Below, in pieces: positions 46,208 through 54,165 of a DNA stretch of 64,000 nucleotides. The DNA comes from Granulicella sp. S190. Lineage in GTDB: Bacteria > Acidobacteriota > Terriglobia > Terriglobales > Acidobacteriaceae. Location: the NCBI RefSeq assembly GCF_009766095.1, contig NZ_LMUD01000016.1:260948-324947 (forward strand), read 5' to 3'. The translations under genes were made by a program, and so were the position numbers. The notes beneath the pieces are model-generated. The model made no database searches. It saw only the letters and a program-made list of their open reading frames with translations, and was not told where the DNA came from. Every line of letters begins with the position of its first letter. Positions within the stretch are counted from its first letter, which is position 1.

Positions 46208-47431
46208 CTAGTACTTGGGCAGGGAGGGGTCGATCTTGTCTGCCCAGGCGAGGATGCCGCCGGTGAGGTTCGATACATTCGTGAAGCCAGCCTGCTTGAG
46301 AGCTACTGCAGCCCTCTGGCTGCGTGCGCCGGACTTGCAGTGGACCACGATCGGGCTGTGCTTCTTATCGGCGAGTTCGGCGCTGCGGAGTGCGATCTCT
46401 CCAACGGGGATGAGAGGCGCTCCGAGGTTCACGATCTGGTACTCGTGCGGCTCACGGACGTCGAGGACGAAGACATCTTCCCTGGCGTCGAGCTTGCGCT
46501 TGAGCTCCTGAACGGAGATCTGCGAGATACCGTCGACTACGGGGAGATCGCCGACTGCCTTATCGCGTGCGACTTCGAGGGGACCGACCTCGCTGGGTGG
46601 AGCGATGCCGCAAAACTGGTCGTAGTCGATCAGCTCCGTGACGGTGGGGTTGGGTCCGCAGACGGGGCACTCTGGGTTCTTACGCAGCTTAAGGGTACGA
46701 AAGCTCATGCCGAGGGCGTCGACTAAGAGGAGCCTGCCGATGAGTGGCTCGCCTATGCCAAGGATCAGTTTGATGGTTTCAGTGGCCTGGATAACGCCGA
46801 CGAGACCGGGAAGTATGCCGAGCACGCCACCTTCGGCGCAGGAGGGAACGAGGCCTGGCGGTGGCGGCTCAGGATAGAGGCAGCGATAGCAAGGGCCTTC
46901 CTTGGTGCCGAAGACAGAGGCCTGGCCCTCGAAGCGGAAGATGGAGCCGTAGGCGTTGGGCTTGCCGAGCAGGACGCAGGCGTCGTTGACAAGGTAGCGG
47001 GTCTGGAAGTTGTCGGTGCCGTCGGCGATGACGTCGTATTCCTTCAGGATCTCCATCGCGTTGGCGCTGGTGAGCATAGTGTTGTGCTTGACGACGTTGA
47101 CGGTGGGGTTGAGGCCCTTGAGCATGATCTCGGCTGAGTCGACCTTGAGCTTGCCGACGGTCGCGGTGGAGTGGATGATTTGGCGCTGCAGGTTGCTGGC
47201 GTCGACGGTATCGAAGTCGACAAGGCCGATGGTGCCTACGCCCGCGGCTGCGAGGTAGAGTGCGAGCGGCGCGCCGAGACCGCCGGTGCCAACGCAGAGC
47301 ACCTTCGCGGCTTTGAGCTTCTGCTGGCCCTCCATCCCAACTTCGGGCAGGATCAGGTGCCGAGAGTAGCGGGCGATCTCGTCATTAGAGAGCTTGGGGA
47401 GTTCTACGGTCTCTTCGATTGCGGTTGGCAT
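46208..47431 (-). CDS. moeZ: E1-like sulfur-carrier adenylyltransferase with C-terminal rhodanese (MoeZ-type)
   Basis: A 407-residue two-domain protein. The N-terminal ThiF/MoeB domain (about residues 15-265) has the ATP loop GTGGLGAPLALYLAAAG, VDFDTVDASNLQRQ, DGTDNFQTRYLVND and two zinc Cys pairs (CYRC, CPVC). The C-terminal rhodanese domain (about 300-405) has VFVLDVREPHEY and the active-site loop HCKSGARS with its persulfide Cys. Such enzymes adenylate the C-terminal Gly of a ThiS/MoaD-like carrier and load sulfur onto it. Gene context (cysM, mec, cysO upstream on the same strand) points to activation of the CysO-like carrier, as for MoeZ in mycobacteria, though it may also serve molybdopterin synthesis. 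A 92-bp gap with a small hairpin separates it from cysO. Confidence 0.93.
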   Translation of the reverse strand: MPTAIEETVELPKLSNDEIARYSRHLILPEVGMEGQQKLKAAKVLCVGTGGLGAPLALYLAAAGVGTIGLVDFDTVDASNLQRQIIHSTATVGKLKVDSAEIMLKGLNPTVNVVKHNTMLTSANAMEILKEYDVIADGTDNFQTRYLVNDACVLLGKPNAYGSIFRFEGQASVFGTKEGPCYRCLYPEPPPPGLVPSCAEGGVLGILPGLVGVIQATETIKLILGIGEPLIGRLLLVDALGMSFRTLKLRKNPECPVCGPNPTVTELIDYDQFCGIAPPSEVGPLEVARDKAVGDLPVVDGISQISVQELKRKLDAREDVFVLDVREPHEYQIVNLGAPLIPVGEIALRSAELADKKHSPIVVHCKSGARSQRAAVALKQAGFTNVSNLTGGILAWADKIDPSLPKY

Positions 47432-47484
47432 CTGGTTTTCCTCTGCCTCTCGGAGGGAGGCGTCAAAATCTTTCGCTTTCGTAA

Positions 47485-47502
47485 AACCGTCCTTTGACGG
47501 TT
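47485..47502. other. Small hairpin between cysO and moeZ
   Basis: A 7-bp perfect inverted repeat (AACCGTC, loop CTTT, GACGGTT) lies in the 92-bp gap between cysO and the moeZ-like gene. On the plus strand it is followed by ACAAATAAAAAAG, on the minus strand by TTACG, so it is not a good terminator for the operon; it might act as an mRNA-processing or attenuation element. Confidence 0.35.
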
Positions 47503-47523
47503 ACAAATAAAAAAGTTTTGCGG

Positions 47524-47805
47524 TCAACAGCTCTTTCCGCCGGCGATGGAGGGAATGATGGTGAGCTCGTCGAACTCGGTCACGGCGGTCTCTTCTTTGT
47601 TAGGGAGATAGCGAAGATCGTCGTCGTTCAGGTAGACGTTGACGAACGACCGGAGCTTGCCCTCGGGGGTGAACAGGTGCTGCTTGATGTCGGGGTACTG
47701 CACGGTGAGCTGCTGGAAGACCGCGTTGACCGTTGCTCCCGCGACGCTGACGGTCTCAAGTCCGCCTGTGTAGGCGCGCAGCGGAGTGGGGATGTGAATG
47801 TTCAT
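47524..47805 (-). CDS. cysO: ThiS/MoaD-family sulfur carrier protein (CysO-like) with Gly-Gly-Lys-Ser-Cys tail
   Basis: A 93-residue beta-grasp protein starting at ATG 47805, which overlaps the JAMM gene stop by 4 bp (ATGA). MNIHIPTPLRAYTGG, FVNVYLNDDDLRYL and ELTIIPSIAGG match CysO, the carrier that bears a C-terminal thiocarboxylate and donates sulfur to cysteine synthase M. The family normally ends at Gly-Gly. Here three residues (Lys-Ser-Cys) follow before TGA, so the tail must be removed before adenylation, as known for QbsE (processed by QbsD) and HcyS (HcyD). The adjacent JAMM protease is the obvious candidate. The longer frame starting upstream inside the JAMM gene is not used. Confidence 0.92.
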   Translation of the reverse strand: MNIHIPTPLRAYTGGLETVSVAGATVNAVFQQLTVQYPDIKQHLFTPEGKLRSFVNVYLNDDDLRYLPNKEETAVTEFDELTIIPSIAGGKSC

Positions 47806-48287
47806 TCCTGACCTTTCTGGTTGTGCGCCTCGGCTTCGGCGACGTGAGTGGCAATGTCGATCTGAATGGGTTCGTCCTCGAAGTTCTTGTCGTCTTCTCC
47901 GGTTCCGGTGAGTAGGAAGGAGTTGGTCAGGACGGCCTTGCCTTGGTCGACGCTGGTGATGATGTAGGAGCAGCCCAGCCAGTGGGCTTCGGCGAAGTCG
48001 GTCTTCGACCACTGGGCCGGATGGTCGGGATGGGAGTGGTAGAAGCCGACGATATCGAGGCCGAGACCGCGCGCCTGCCGCTGAATCTTGACGAGCTCCT
48101 GCGGGGCGATGTGGTAGCGGTTATGAGCTGAGTCAGTGCGTGTATTGCCGGCGCGAACGATCTGCCGAACGTGATTGCCTTCGCCGGCGATGTTCTTTCC
48201 AAGCAGGACGCCGCAGCACTCATTGGGGTAGGTCTCTTCGCCGTGGGTGCGCAGGGATTCATAGTCATCGTAGTGAATGCGGAGCAT
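47802..48287 (-). CDS. mec: JAMM/MPN+ zinc metallopeptidase (Mec-type)
   Basis: A 161-residue MPN+ domain protein. The zinc and catalytic residues of the JAMM motif are complete: an upstream Glu (ETYPNECCG), then HSHPDHPAQWSKTD, giving His-x-His and Asp. In mycobacteria the homologue Mec cleaves the CysO-cysteine adduct to release cysteine. In siderophore and methionine systems relatives trim the carrier tail to expose Gly-Gly. Here both jobs may be needed, because the carrier encoded next to it carries a tail. The gene begins 4 bp after cysM and overlaps cysO by 4 bp, so production of the three is coupled. Confidence 0.93.
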   Translation of the reverse strand: MLRIHYDDYESLRTHGEETYPNECCGVLLGKNIAGEGNHVRQIVRAGNTRTDSAHNRYHIAPQELVKIQRQARGLGLDIVGFYHSHPDHPAQWSKTDFAEAHWLGCSYIITSVDQGKAVLTNSFLLTGTGEDDKNFEDEPIQIDIATHVAEAEAHNQKGQE

Positions 48288-48291
48288 CTGG

Positions 48292-49227
48292 TTACTCCTC
48301 CTGCCAGAAGCGTTCGCTCATGTATTTTTCTGCAGAGTCGCAGAGGATGGTGACTATGACAGCTTCGCGGTCCGCGTTAGCTTCACGTACGGCGATCTGG
48401 AGCGAGGCTGCGACGGCAGCCGCAGCGGAAATTCCGACCAGGAGGCCCTGATGACGCGCCAGATCCTTCACCATCTTGTAGGCGGTCTCTGTGGGCATCT
48501 CAATGTTCTCGTCAGCAAGGGTCGCGTCATAGATGCGCGGCACGATGGCGGTGGCCATGTGCTTGAGGCCTTCGAGACCGTTGAAGGGTGAGTCCGGCTG
48601 CATCGAGATGCACCGAATGGAAGGGTTCAACTCCTTGAGGCGGCGGGTGGTGCCCATGAAGGTGCCGCTGGTGCCGAGGCCGGCGACGAAGTGGGTCACC
48701 TGCGCTTCGGTCTGCTCCCAGATCTCGTTGGCGGTGGTGCGATAGTGTGCTCGCCAGTTCTCGTCGTTCGAGTACTGGTCGGCGTAGTAATACTTATCCG
48801 GCTCGGCGGCGGAGAGCTCACGCGCCTTGCGGATGGCGCCGTCGGAGCCGTTGGCGGGGTCTGTCCAAATGACGTCTGCCCCGTAGGCGGCGAGGTAGCG
48901 TTTGCGCTCGGGCGAGACGTTTGACGGCATGCAGAGGGTTACGGGAAAGCCGAGTGCTGCGCCCAGCATGGCGTAGGCGATGCCTGTGTTGCCGCTGGTG
49001 GCGTCGAGCAGGCCACGACCGTCGCGGAGAAGACCTCTGCGCTGCGCATCGGCGACGATGGCGGAGGCGGCGCGGTCTTTGACGGAGCCGCCCGGGTTGG
49101 CCCATTCGGCCTTGCCCAGAATCTGAACGCCGGGAAGATGGGAGGTGAGTCGCTCCAGTCGGACGAGTGGAGTGTGGCCTACACGTTCAAGAAGGCTCGT
49201 TCCAAGCGGTTTGACGGTGGTGATCAT
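48292..49227 (-). CDS. cysM: Cysteine synthase (CysM-type PLP enzyme)
   Basis: A 311-residue fold-type II PLP enzyme. The start at 49227 (MITTVKPLGTSLLERVG) fits the family; the frame remains open for 14 more codons. The PLP Lys lies in NPGGSVKDRAA, and the substrate loop is TSGNTGIAYAM. GLGTSGTFMGTTRRL is the phosphate-binding region. With CysO, JAMM and MoeZ partners it most likely takes sulfur from the carrier thiocarboxylate, not from free sulfide. Mycobacterial CysM uses O-phosphoserine through an Arg that here aligns with Lys (EGLKHMA), so acceptor choice is open. First gene of the four-gene unit. Confidence 0.94.
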   Translation of the reverse strand: MITTVKPLGTSLLERVGHTPLVRLERLTSHLPGVQILGKAEWANPGGSVKDRAASAIVADAQRRGLLRDGRGLLDATSGNTGIAYAMLGAALGFPVTLCMPSNVSPERKRYLAAYGADVIWTDPANGSDGAIRKARELSAAEPDKYYYADQYSNDENWRAHYRTTANEIWEQTEAQVTHFVAGLGTSGTFMGTTRRLKELNPSIRCISMQPDSPFNGLEGLKHMATAIVPRIYDATLADENIEMPTETAYKMVKDLARHQGLLVGISAAAAVAASLQIAVREANADREAVIVTILCDSAEKYMSERFWQEE

Positions 49228-49331
49228 GCAGATTTCATCTTCTTTGAGGTCATTTGAGTGGTTTTGCACGGTGCCGATTGAAGGACCCCGGCGGATGTGC
49301 GACAGTTAATCAAGTCTAACGTATTGCACCT

Positions 49332-49745
49332 ATGGCAAAAAAGATCGCACACCGAAGCTTCAACGATGTTCTCGCACTCCTCGGCGGCCAGAGATTCGAT
49401 GTTGCCCCTGCTCAGGAGGGTGCAAAGCGTACGCCAAATGCTGTCCAGGTAAGGAAATACGGCTGCGCGGCGGAGATTGCCACGGCGCCGGACGGCACGG
49501 TCGAGATTCTGGCACGACCGGGCTGGCTTCTGAATGGTGAGATTGCGCGCGTGCTCGACCGCGGCTACCAGAAGTTTCTGAAGACCGGCAAGCTGGAGAT
49601 CCCTGCGACGGCCGATCATCTGCGGGCGATTCACGAGTTTACTCAGGAACTGAACGAAGCTGCCGGGGCGACGAGCCTCTATAACCAGGCGCTGGGCACG
49701 ACCAGCAACGTCTACCACTACGATCGGGTTAAGGGCAGGGATTAG
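49332..49745 (+). CDS. Conserved-looking protein of unknown function
   Basis: A 137-residue soluble protein starting at ATG 49332. It has a basic N-terminus (AKKIAHRSFNDVLALLGG), a beta-rich middle (AVQVRKYGCAAEIATAPDG, VEILARPGWLL) and a helical C-terminal half (IARVLDRGYQKFL, ATADHLRAIHEFTQELNEA). No signal peptide, membrane helix or known motif is visible. It is divergent from cysM (104-bp gap) and convergent with rsmI (11-bp gap), with coding quality like its neighbours, so I take it as real. Confidence 0.65.
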   Translation: MAKKIAHRSFNDVLALLGGQRFDVAPAQEGAKRTPNAVQVRKYGCAAEIATAPDGTVEILARPGWLLNGEIARVLDRGYQKFLKTGKLEIPATADHLRAIHEFTQELNEAAGATSLYNQALGTTSNVYHYDRVKGRD

Positions 49746-49756
49746 GCGGTATCGGT

Positions 49757-50662
49757 TTAGCGTAGCCGGTTCTGTTCGCGCTGTAGCTCGCGGTAGGCTT
49801 CGCTTTTGCCGATGCCGCGCTCGCGGGCGACTCGCTTGAGAGCGTCCATCTCGCTGATTCCTTCTGATTTTCTCAAGGCTGCGACTTCGGCGGCGAGGGT
49901 AGCCTTCGTCTCCGGGGCAGTCTCGGCGGCTGCGGGCGCGAGCATCAGCACGATCTCTCCTCGAACGCTGGCGCGGGCGTTGAGCTGTGAGCGAAGATCG
50001 GCGACCGTACCTCTCAGAAACTCTTCGTGAAGCTTGGTCAGCTCGCGTGCGATGACGACGTGCTGAGCTGGTCCGAAGACGGACTCGACATCCGCGAGTG
50101 TGTCGAGGATACGATGGGGTGCTTCGTAAAAGATGTGCGTCGCATCGCTTCGGTCCAGATCTTCGAGCGCTGTCTTTCGCTGACCTGCCTTAGCGGGAAG
50201 GAAACCGTGGAAGGTGAAGTGTTCGGTAGGGAGGCCGCTGGCGATGAGTCCGCTGATGGCGGCATTGGCGCCGGGGATGGGAAAGACATCGACTCCGGCG
50301 GCGAGGGCTGCGGCGACGATCTGCCCTCCGGGATCGGCGATGCCGGGTGTGCCGGCGTCACTGACGACAGCGATGCGCGCGCCCTGCCTTAACTCCGCAA
50401 TAAGCTCTTCGGTGCGCGAGCCCTCGTTGTGCATGTGATAGCTGACGGTGGGGGTGCGGATCTCGAAGTGGTTGAGCAGCTTCTGCGTCTGGCGCGTATC
50501 TTCGCAGGCGATGCGGTCTGCCTGACGGAGCACACGCAGCGCGCGTAGGGTGATGTCTTCGAGGTTGCCGATGGGAGTGGCGACAAGGTAGAGCCCTGGA
50601 GCGAGCGGTCGGTCGTCGCGGCTCTGAAGATTGTTTTGGTCGCTGATCTGATTCGGGGACAT
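49757..50662 (-). CDS. rsmI: 16S rRNA (cytidine1402-2'-O)-methyltransferase
   Basis: A 301-residue tetrapyrrole-methylase-fold RNA methyltransferase that modifies C1402 in the ribosomal P site. Motifs: GLYLVATPIGNLEDITLRAL, ACEDTRQTQKLL, VVSDAGTPGIADPG, PIPGANAAISGLIASGLP and ELTKLHEEFLRG. A C-terminal helical segment (MDALKRVARERGIGKSEAYREL, residues about 265-295, shown in part) is typical. Length is normal. The start overlaps the stop of the upstream site-2-protease-like gene by one base (TAATG), suggesting translational coupling. Confidence 0.96.
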   Translation of the reverse strand: MSPNQISDQNNLQSRDDRPLAPGLYLVATPIGNLEDITLRALRVLRQADRIACEDTRQTQKLLNHFEIRTPTVSYHMHNEGSRTEELIAELRQGARIAVVSDAGTPGIADPGGQIVAAALAAGVDVFPIPGANAAISGLIASGLPTEHFTFHGFLPAKAGQRKTALEDLDRSDATHIFYEAPHRILDTLADVESVFGPAQHVVIARELTKLHEEFLRGTVADLRSQLNARASVRGEIVLMLAPAAAETAPETKATLAAEVAALRKSEGISEMDALKRVARERGIGKSEAYRELQREQNRLR

Positions 50663-51777
50663 TATTCCGGTTGCTTCAGCTTGCGGCGTTGATTCAGCAT
50701 GCCCATGGAGAGAGAGAGATTCTGCGGCGTAATGATGCCGACGATGCGGTCGCCTTCAAGGACCGGCACCATCTGCGCGCCCTGGCCAGCCATGATGCGG
50801 CGCAGCGTCTTGACCAACGAGTCATCGGGCTGGGCGGTTTGGAAGGAGCGCGTCATGACGCCCTGCACGTAGCCATTGCCGTCGCTTTGCAGCGCGTCGA
50901 CGATGCTCTGACGCGAAACTGCGCCAACGAGGTTCGATCCGCGCACGACGGGGAAGACATCCTGCAGAGTGTGGACGGAGCGCTGCAGCGCATCCTCGAG
51001 CGTGTCGGACGCGGAGAGCATGCTGAACTGCGTGAGCATGACGTCGCGCATTCGGACCGTATCTACGTCAGTCTGGAGGAGCAAGCCCTGATCTTCCATG
51101 TGCGAGCCGATCATGAGAAAGGCGCCGATCATGACCAGCCACATATTCGGTACCAGCAGGCCGGCGACGATAAGTGCGATGGAGATGAACTGACCCAGTC
51201 CTGCGGCGGCGCGAGAGGTCTTTATGACGCCCCGGGTCTTGGCGAACTCTCCGCGAAAGACGCGGCCGCCATCGAGCGGTGAGGCTGGCAGCAGGTTTAC
51301 GACGCCCAGCAGGAGGTTCATCCATACTGCGGCTCGGAGAAGATGCATCGGGGACATCCAGGGCCGGTCGACGAGATTGACTTCAGGCGCGATGGTCAGC
51401 GTGATCGCGGCCAGCAGGAGGCCGAAGGCGATGTTTGCGGTGGGTCCGATGACGGCCATGCGCTTCTGCATCTCGGGAGTAGAGGCTCTCTCGGTGGCTT
51501 CGTTGGAGGTGTAGCTCATCAGGCCACCGACCGGTAGCAGAAGGATGCTGCGCAGCTCCAGCCCGAACCATGCCGCACCGATGGCGCGAGCCACCTCACG
51601 GACGACGACTGCGAGGAGAAGCAGCAGCCAGAGCGCAAAACCTCGCCCTCCGGTTCCGCCTGTCATGGAGGCGTAGCTGATCGACAACCCAAGGATGAGG
51701 AGGAAGAAGGTGTGGATGCGAATATCCACGCCGAGAAATCTGCCGATCGGAAAAGACCACCCACGCATATCCTCCAT
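50662..51777 (-). CDS. Site-2 protease (M50) homologue with two CBS domains, HExxH changed to RExxR
   Basis: A 371-residue membrane protein (start 51777, MEDMRGWSFPIG; Met at 51768 with GGAGG just upstream is possible). Architecture matches the M50 Rip3/SpoIVFB-like group: six or so helices in residues 15-225, then two CBS motifs (MRDVMLTQFSMLSASDTLEDA region and VQGVMTRSFQTAQPDD region, about residues 235-355). The second active-site motif is intact (LLPASPLDGGRV, with Asp). The zinc motif that should read HExxH reads REVAR (VVVREVARAIGAAWFG), so both His ligands are Arg; each change needs a single G/A transition (CAT to CGT, CAC to CGC). It should not bind catalytic zinc, so it is probably a pseudoprotease with a binding, regulatory or scaffold role. 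Confidence 0.88.
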   Translation of the reverse strand: MEDMRGWSFPIGRFLGVDIRIHTFFLLILGLSISYASMTGGTGGRGFALWLLLLLAVVVREVARAIGAAWFGLELRSILLLPVGGLMSYTSNEATERASTPEMQKRMAVIGPTANIAFGLLLAAITLTIAPEVNLVDRPWMSPMHLLRAAVWMNLLLGVVNLLPASPLDGGRVFRGEFAKTRGVIKTSRAAAGLGQFISIALIVAGLLVPNMWLVMIGAFLMIGSHMEDQGLLLQTDVDTVRMRDVMLTQFSMLSASDTLEDALQRSVHTLQDVFPVVRGSNLVGAVSRQSIVDALQSDGNGYVQGVMTRSFQTAQPDDSLVKTLRRIMAGQGAQMVPVLEGDRIVGIITPQNLSLSMGMLNQRRKLKQPE

Positions 51778-51829
51778 TGTATGCGCTGCGGTTTCGCGTT
51801 CGAGGCGCTGGCGGCTTACCATAGAGAAG

Positions 51830-52429
51830 ATGCGCGTCATTGCAGGTACTTACCGTTCCCGTCAGCTCTCTGCCCCGCCGGGTTTGAAGACGCGCCCCAC
51901 CAGCGACCGGCTACGCGAGACACTCTTCAACATCCTTGCGCCGCGACTTGAGGGTTGCCGGTTCGTTGACCTCTACGCCGGTACTGGTGCGGTTGGGATC
52001 GAGGCCATTAGCCGAGGCGCATCACATGTCTGGTTTGCCGAGAACGCGGAGCCGGCGCTCGCTTCGCTGCGACAGAATCTTGCAGCGCTGAAGATCAGCC
52101 GGGGGTTCACGTTGGAGGATCGCGGGGTCGGCGCAATGCTGCAACGGCTTGCCAAGCTGCCACAGCCCATCGACCTGGTTTATCTCGATCCTCCGTATGA
52201 GGCGGAGGACGAGTACTCCGGAACATTGAACTTCTTTGGCAGTGTGAGAGGGCGCGCGATCCTTGGCCCGGATGCTCTGGTGGTGGCGGAACATGGCAGC
52301 AAGGCGAAGCTTGCCACGCGCTACGGGGTGCTGGAGCACACTCGCCTGTTGAAGCAGGGCGATGCTGCTCTCAGCTTCTTTGTGCCTGCGGCGGCTGAAC
52401 GAAGCCTCCACCCTGATGGCGGCCAGTAA
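51830..52429 (+). CDS. rsmD: 16S rRNA (guanine966-N2)-methyltransferase
   Basis: A 199-residue Rossmann-fold methyltransferase. The start at ATG 51830 gives RVIAGTYRSRQL, the standard RsmD N-terminus; the frame is open upstream across the divergent gene start but that part has no family similarity. Motifs: RPTSDRLRETLFNIL, FVDLYAGTGAVGIEA (SAM motif I) and YLDPPY (catalytic NPPY-type motif). It methylates G966 of 16S rRNA in the small subunit. The last 59 bp overlap the convergent gene that ends at 52371. Confidence 0.95.
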   Translation: MRVIAGTYRSRQLSAPPGLKTRPTSDRLRETLFNILAPRLEGCRFVDLYAGTGAVGIEAISRGASHVWFAENAEPALASLRQNLAALKISRGFTLEDRGVGAMLQRLAKLPQPIDLVYLDPPYEAEDEYSGTLNFFGSVRGRAILGPDALVVAEHGSKAKLATRYGVLEHTRLLKQGDAALSFFVPAAAERSLHPDGGQ

Positions 52430-52985
52430 GCAGATCGACAGAGAAGGGGACTTCGCGGTCGGTGAGGAGATTCCATCCCATGCCATTTAGGGTGTTTGCT
52501 TCGACGCTGGTGACGCGGACTCCCTCCCAACTGAGCCGGGCCGTCTCCCACGCCATGCCGGTTGCGCCCCAGGCGATGAGGGAGTGGAAGCCGATGAAGA
52601 GCAAGAGCTCTTGTTCAATGAGTGCGCGTACTTCGACTACGGGCTTCATCGCGAGGTGAACGCAATGCTCTGGTTGTGCCGTGTCGATGATGTACGCGTA
52701 GCCGCCGGCGACTGCGCACATCTCCTGCTGGTTCGGACAGGCGAAGACACCGGTAGGCATGGTGGGGTTGGTGAATCCGAGGGCGCAGGTTGCGAGGAAG
52801 GTGCCTCCGCTGCCGGAATGGACCATTAGCTGCAGTGCTCCTCGCGCGAGCGCATCTTCTTCGCCAGCGATCTGCTGCGGATAGATAAACTGCCGAGCGG
52901 GTGCGATCAGGGGAGGCGTCTTCAGAGTCTCGGCGCTCCAGCTCTGAGCGAATCCGGCTGCATCTTCTGTGAATGAACTTGGCAT
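52371..52985 (-). CDS. Protein of unknown function, Cys/Met-gene partner
   Basis: A 204-residue protein from ATG 52985, which overlaps the stop of the upstream PLP-enzyme gene by one base (TGATG). A beta-rich middle has GGTFLATCALGFTN, VFACPNQQEMCAVAGGYAYIID and HLAMKPVVEVRALIEQEL. No signal peptide or known motif is seen. The one-base junction suggests coupled translation with the Cys/Met enzyme. The gene overlaps rsmD tail to tail by 59 bp. The function is not known. Confidence 0.65.
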   Translation of the reverse strand: MPSSFTEDAAGFAQSWSAETLKTPPLIAPARQFIYPQQIAGEEDALARGALQLMVHSGSGGTFLATCALGFTNPTMPTGVFACPNQQEMCAVAGGYAYIIDTAQPEHCVHLAMKPVVEVRALIEQELLLFIGFHSLIAWGATGMAWETARLSWEGVRVTSVEANTLNGMGWNLLTDREVPFSVDLLTGRHQGGGFVQPPQAQRS

Positions 52986-54118
52986 CAGCGAATCGTATCC
53001 AGCGCCTGAGCGATGTCTTCGAGGAGATCCTCGATGGCCTCGCAGCCTGCGCTCAGACGGATGAAGCCGTCCGGGACTGCGTCTCCTCCCCACTTCGCAC
53101 GACGTTCCGCCGTGGTGGTGATACCGCCGAAGCTGGTGGCATCGGTGATCAGCTTCGCATTGGTGAGGAAGGTGTCGGCGGAGATTTTATCGCGCAGGGT
53201 GAAGCTCAGGACAGGGCCGAAGTAGCGCATCTGACGCTTTGCGATCGCGTGTCCGGGATGTGTGAGCAGCCCTGGATACATCACGCTTGCTACCTCTGAT
53301 CTTGTTGCCAGAAGCTCTGCGATGCGCTGGGCGTTCTCGCAGGAGCGTTCGAGCCGCAAGGGCAGGGTCGCGATAGAGCGCAGCGCGAGCCATGCTTCCA
53401 TGGGGCCGAGAGCGGCTCCGGTGAGAGTGCGCCATTGATCGATCTTTGCGTGCAGCTCCGGGTCACGCACGGCGACGTGGCCCACGAGAAGGTCGCTGTG
53501 TCCGGTCATCGCCTTGGCGTCGGAGGCGACGGAGAAGTCTGCGCCGAGGGCGAGCGGAATCTGGCCCAGTGGGGTGGGTGTGGTGTTGTCGACGGCGACC
53601 AGAGCGCCTGCGCGGTGGGCTGCTTCACTAAGCAGAGCGATGTCGGAGATCTCCATTCCGGGGTTGCTGGGCGACTCCAGCCAGAGGAGCCGCGCCCCCT
53701 GCAGCAACTCGGCCTGCGCGTCTCCCGCGCCGGCCAGGCGGAGAGTGACGCCCATCGGCGCGAAGTACTGCTGCAAGAGCACGCGGGCGGTGTAGTAGGC
53801 GTTAGAGGGAAGGACGACGACGTCGCCGGGCCGCAGCACCGCTCCAAAAACTGCAGTGCACGCGGCCATGCCCGAGGCGAAGACCAGAGCTGTGGCGCAG
53901 TAGCTCTCTCCCGTGCCCAGCTGGCCTGACTCCATCTGTCCGATGGCGTCTTCAAGCGCGGTCCAGGTGGGGTTGTGAGAGCGGGCGTACGTGTAGGGAG
54001 TACTGGAGGGGTCACCCGGCGTGTGATAGGGCGCGGCGAACACCGGGCCGGGGTGAAGGGGCTCTCCGGGGACGGTCGGGCTCAACGTGGAGCGGATGAT
54101 TCTGGTGGCTTCGCGCAT
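52985..54118 (-). CDS. Cys/Met-metabolism PLP enzyme (cystathionine gamma-synthase/lyase family)
   Basis: A 377-residue fold-type I PLP enzyme of the transsulfuration family. Key motifs: YARSHNPTWTALEDAIGQME, VFASGMAACTAVFGAV, LWLESPSNPGMEISDI, AVDNTTPTPLGQIPLALGAD and the PLP Lys in SDAKAMTGHSDLLVGHV, followed by GGITTTAERRAKWG near the C-terminus. The family covers cystathionine gamma-synthase, gamma-lyase and related enzymes, which cannot be separated by eye. With hom and cysM in the window, a role in methionine or cysteine synthesis is likely. It ends against the unknown gene downstream with a one-base overlap. Confidence 0.9.
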   Translation of the reverse strand: MREATRIIRSTLSPTVPGEPLHPGPVFAAPYHTPGDPSSTPYTYARSHNPTWTALEDAIGQMESGQLGTGESYCATALVFASGMAACTAVFGAVLRPGDVVVLPSNAYYTARVLLQQYFAPMGVTLRLAGAGDAQAELLQGARLLWLESPSNPGMEISDIALLSEAAHRAGALVAVDNTTPTPLGQIPLALGADFSVASDAKAMTGHSDLLVGHVAVRDPELHAKIDQWRTLTGAALGPMEAWLALRSIATLPLRLERSCENAQRIAELLATRSEVASVMYPGLLTHPGHAIAKRQMRYFGPVLSFTLRDKISADTFLTNAKLITDATSFGGITTTAERRAKWGGDAVPDGFIRLSAGCEAIEDLLEDIAQALDTIR

Positions 54119-54165
54119 AGATTTCGGGTGCAGATTCGGAGTTGAACCGATTGATGGTAGCAGGG

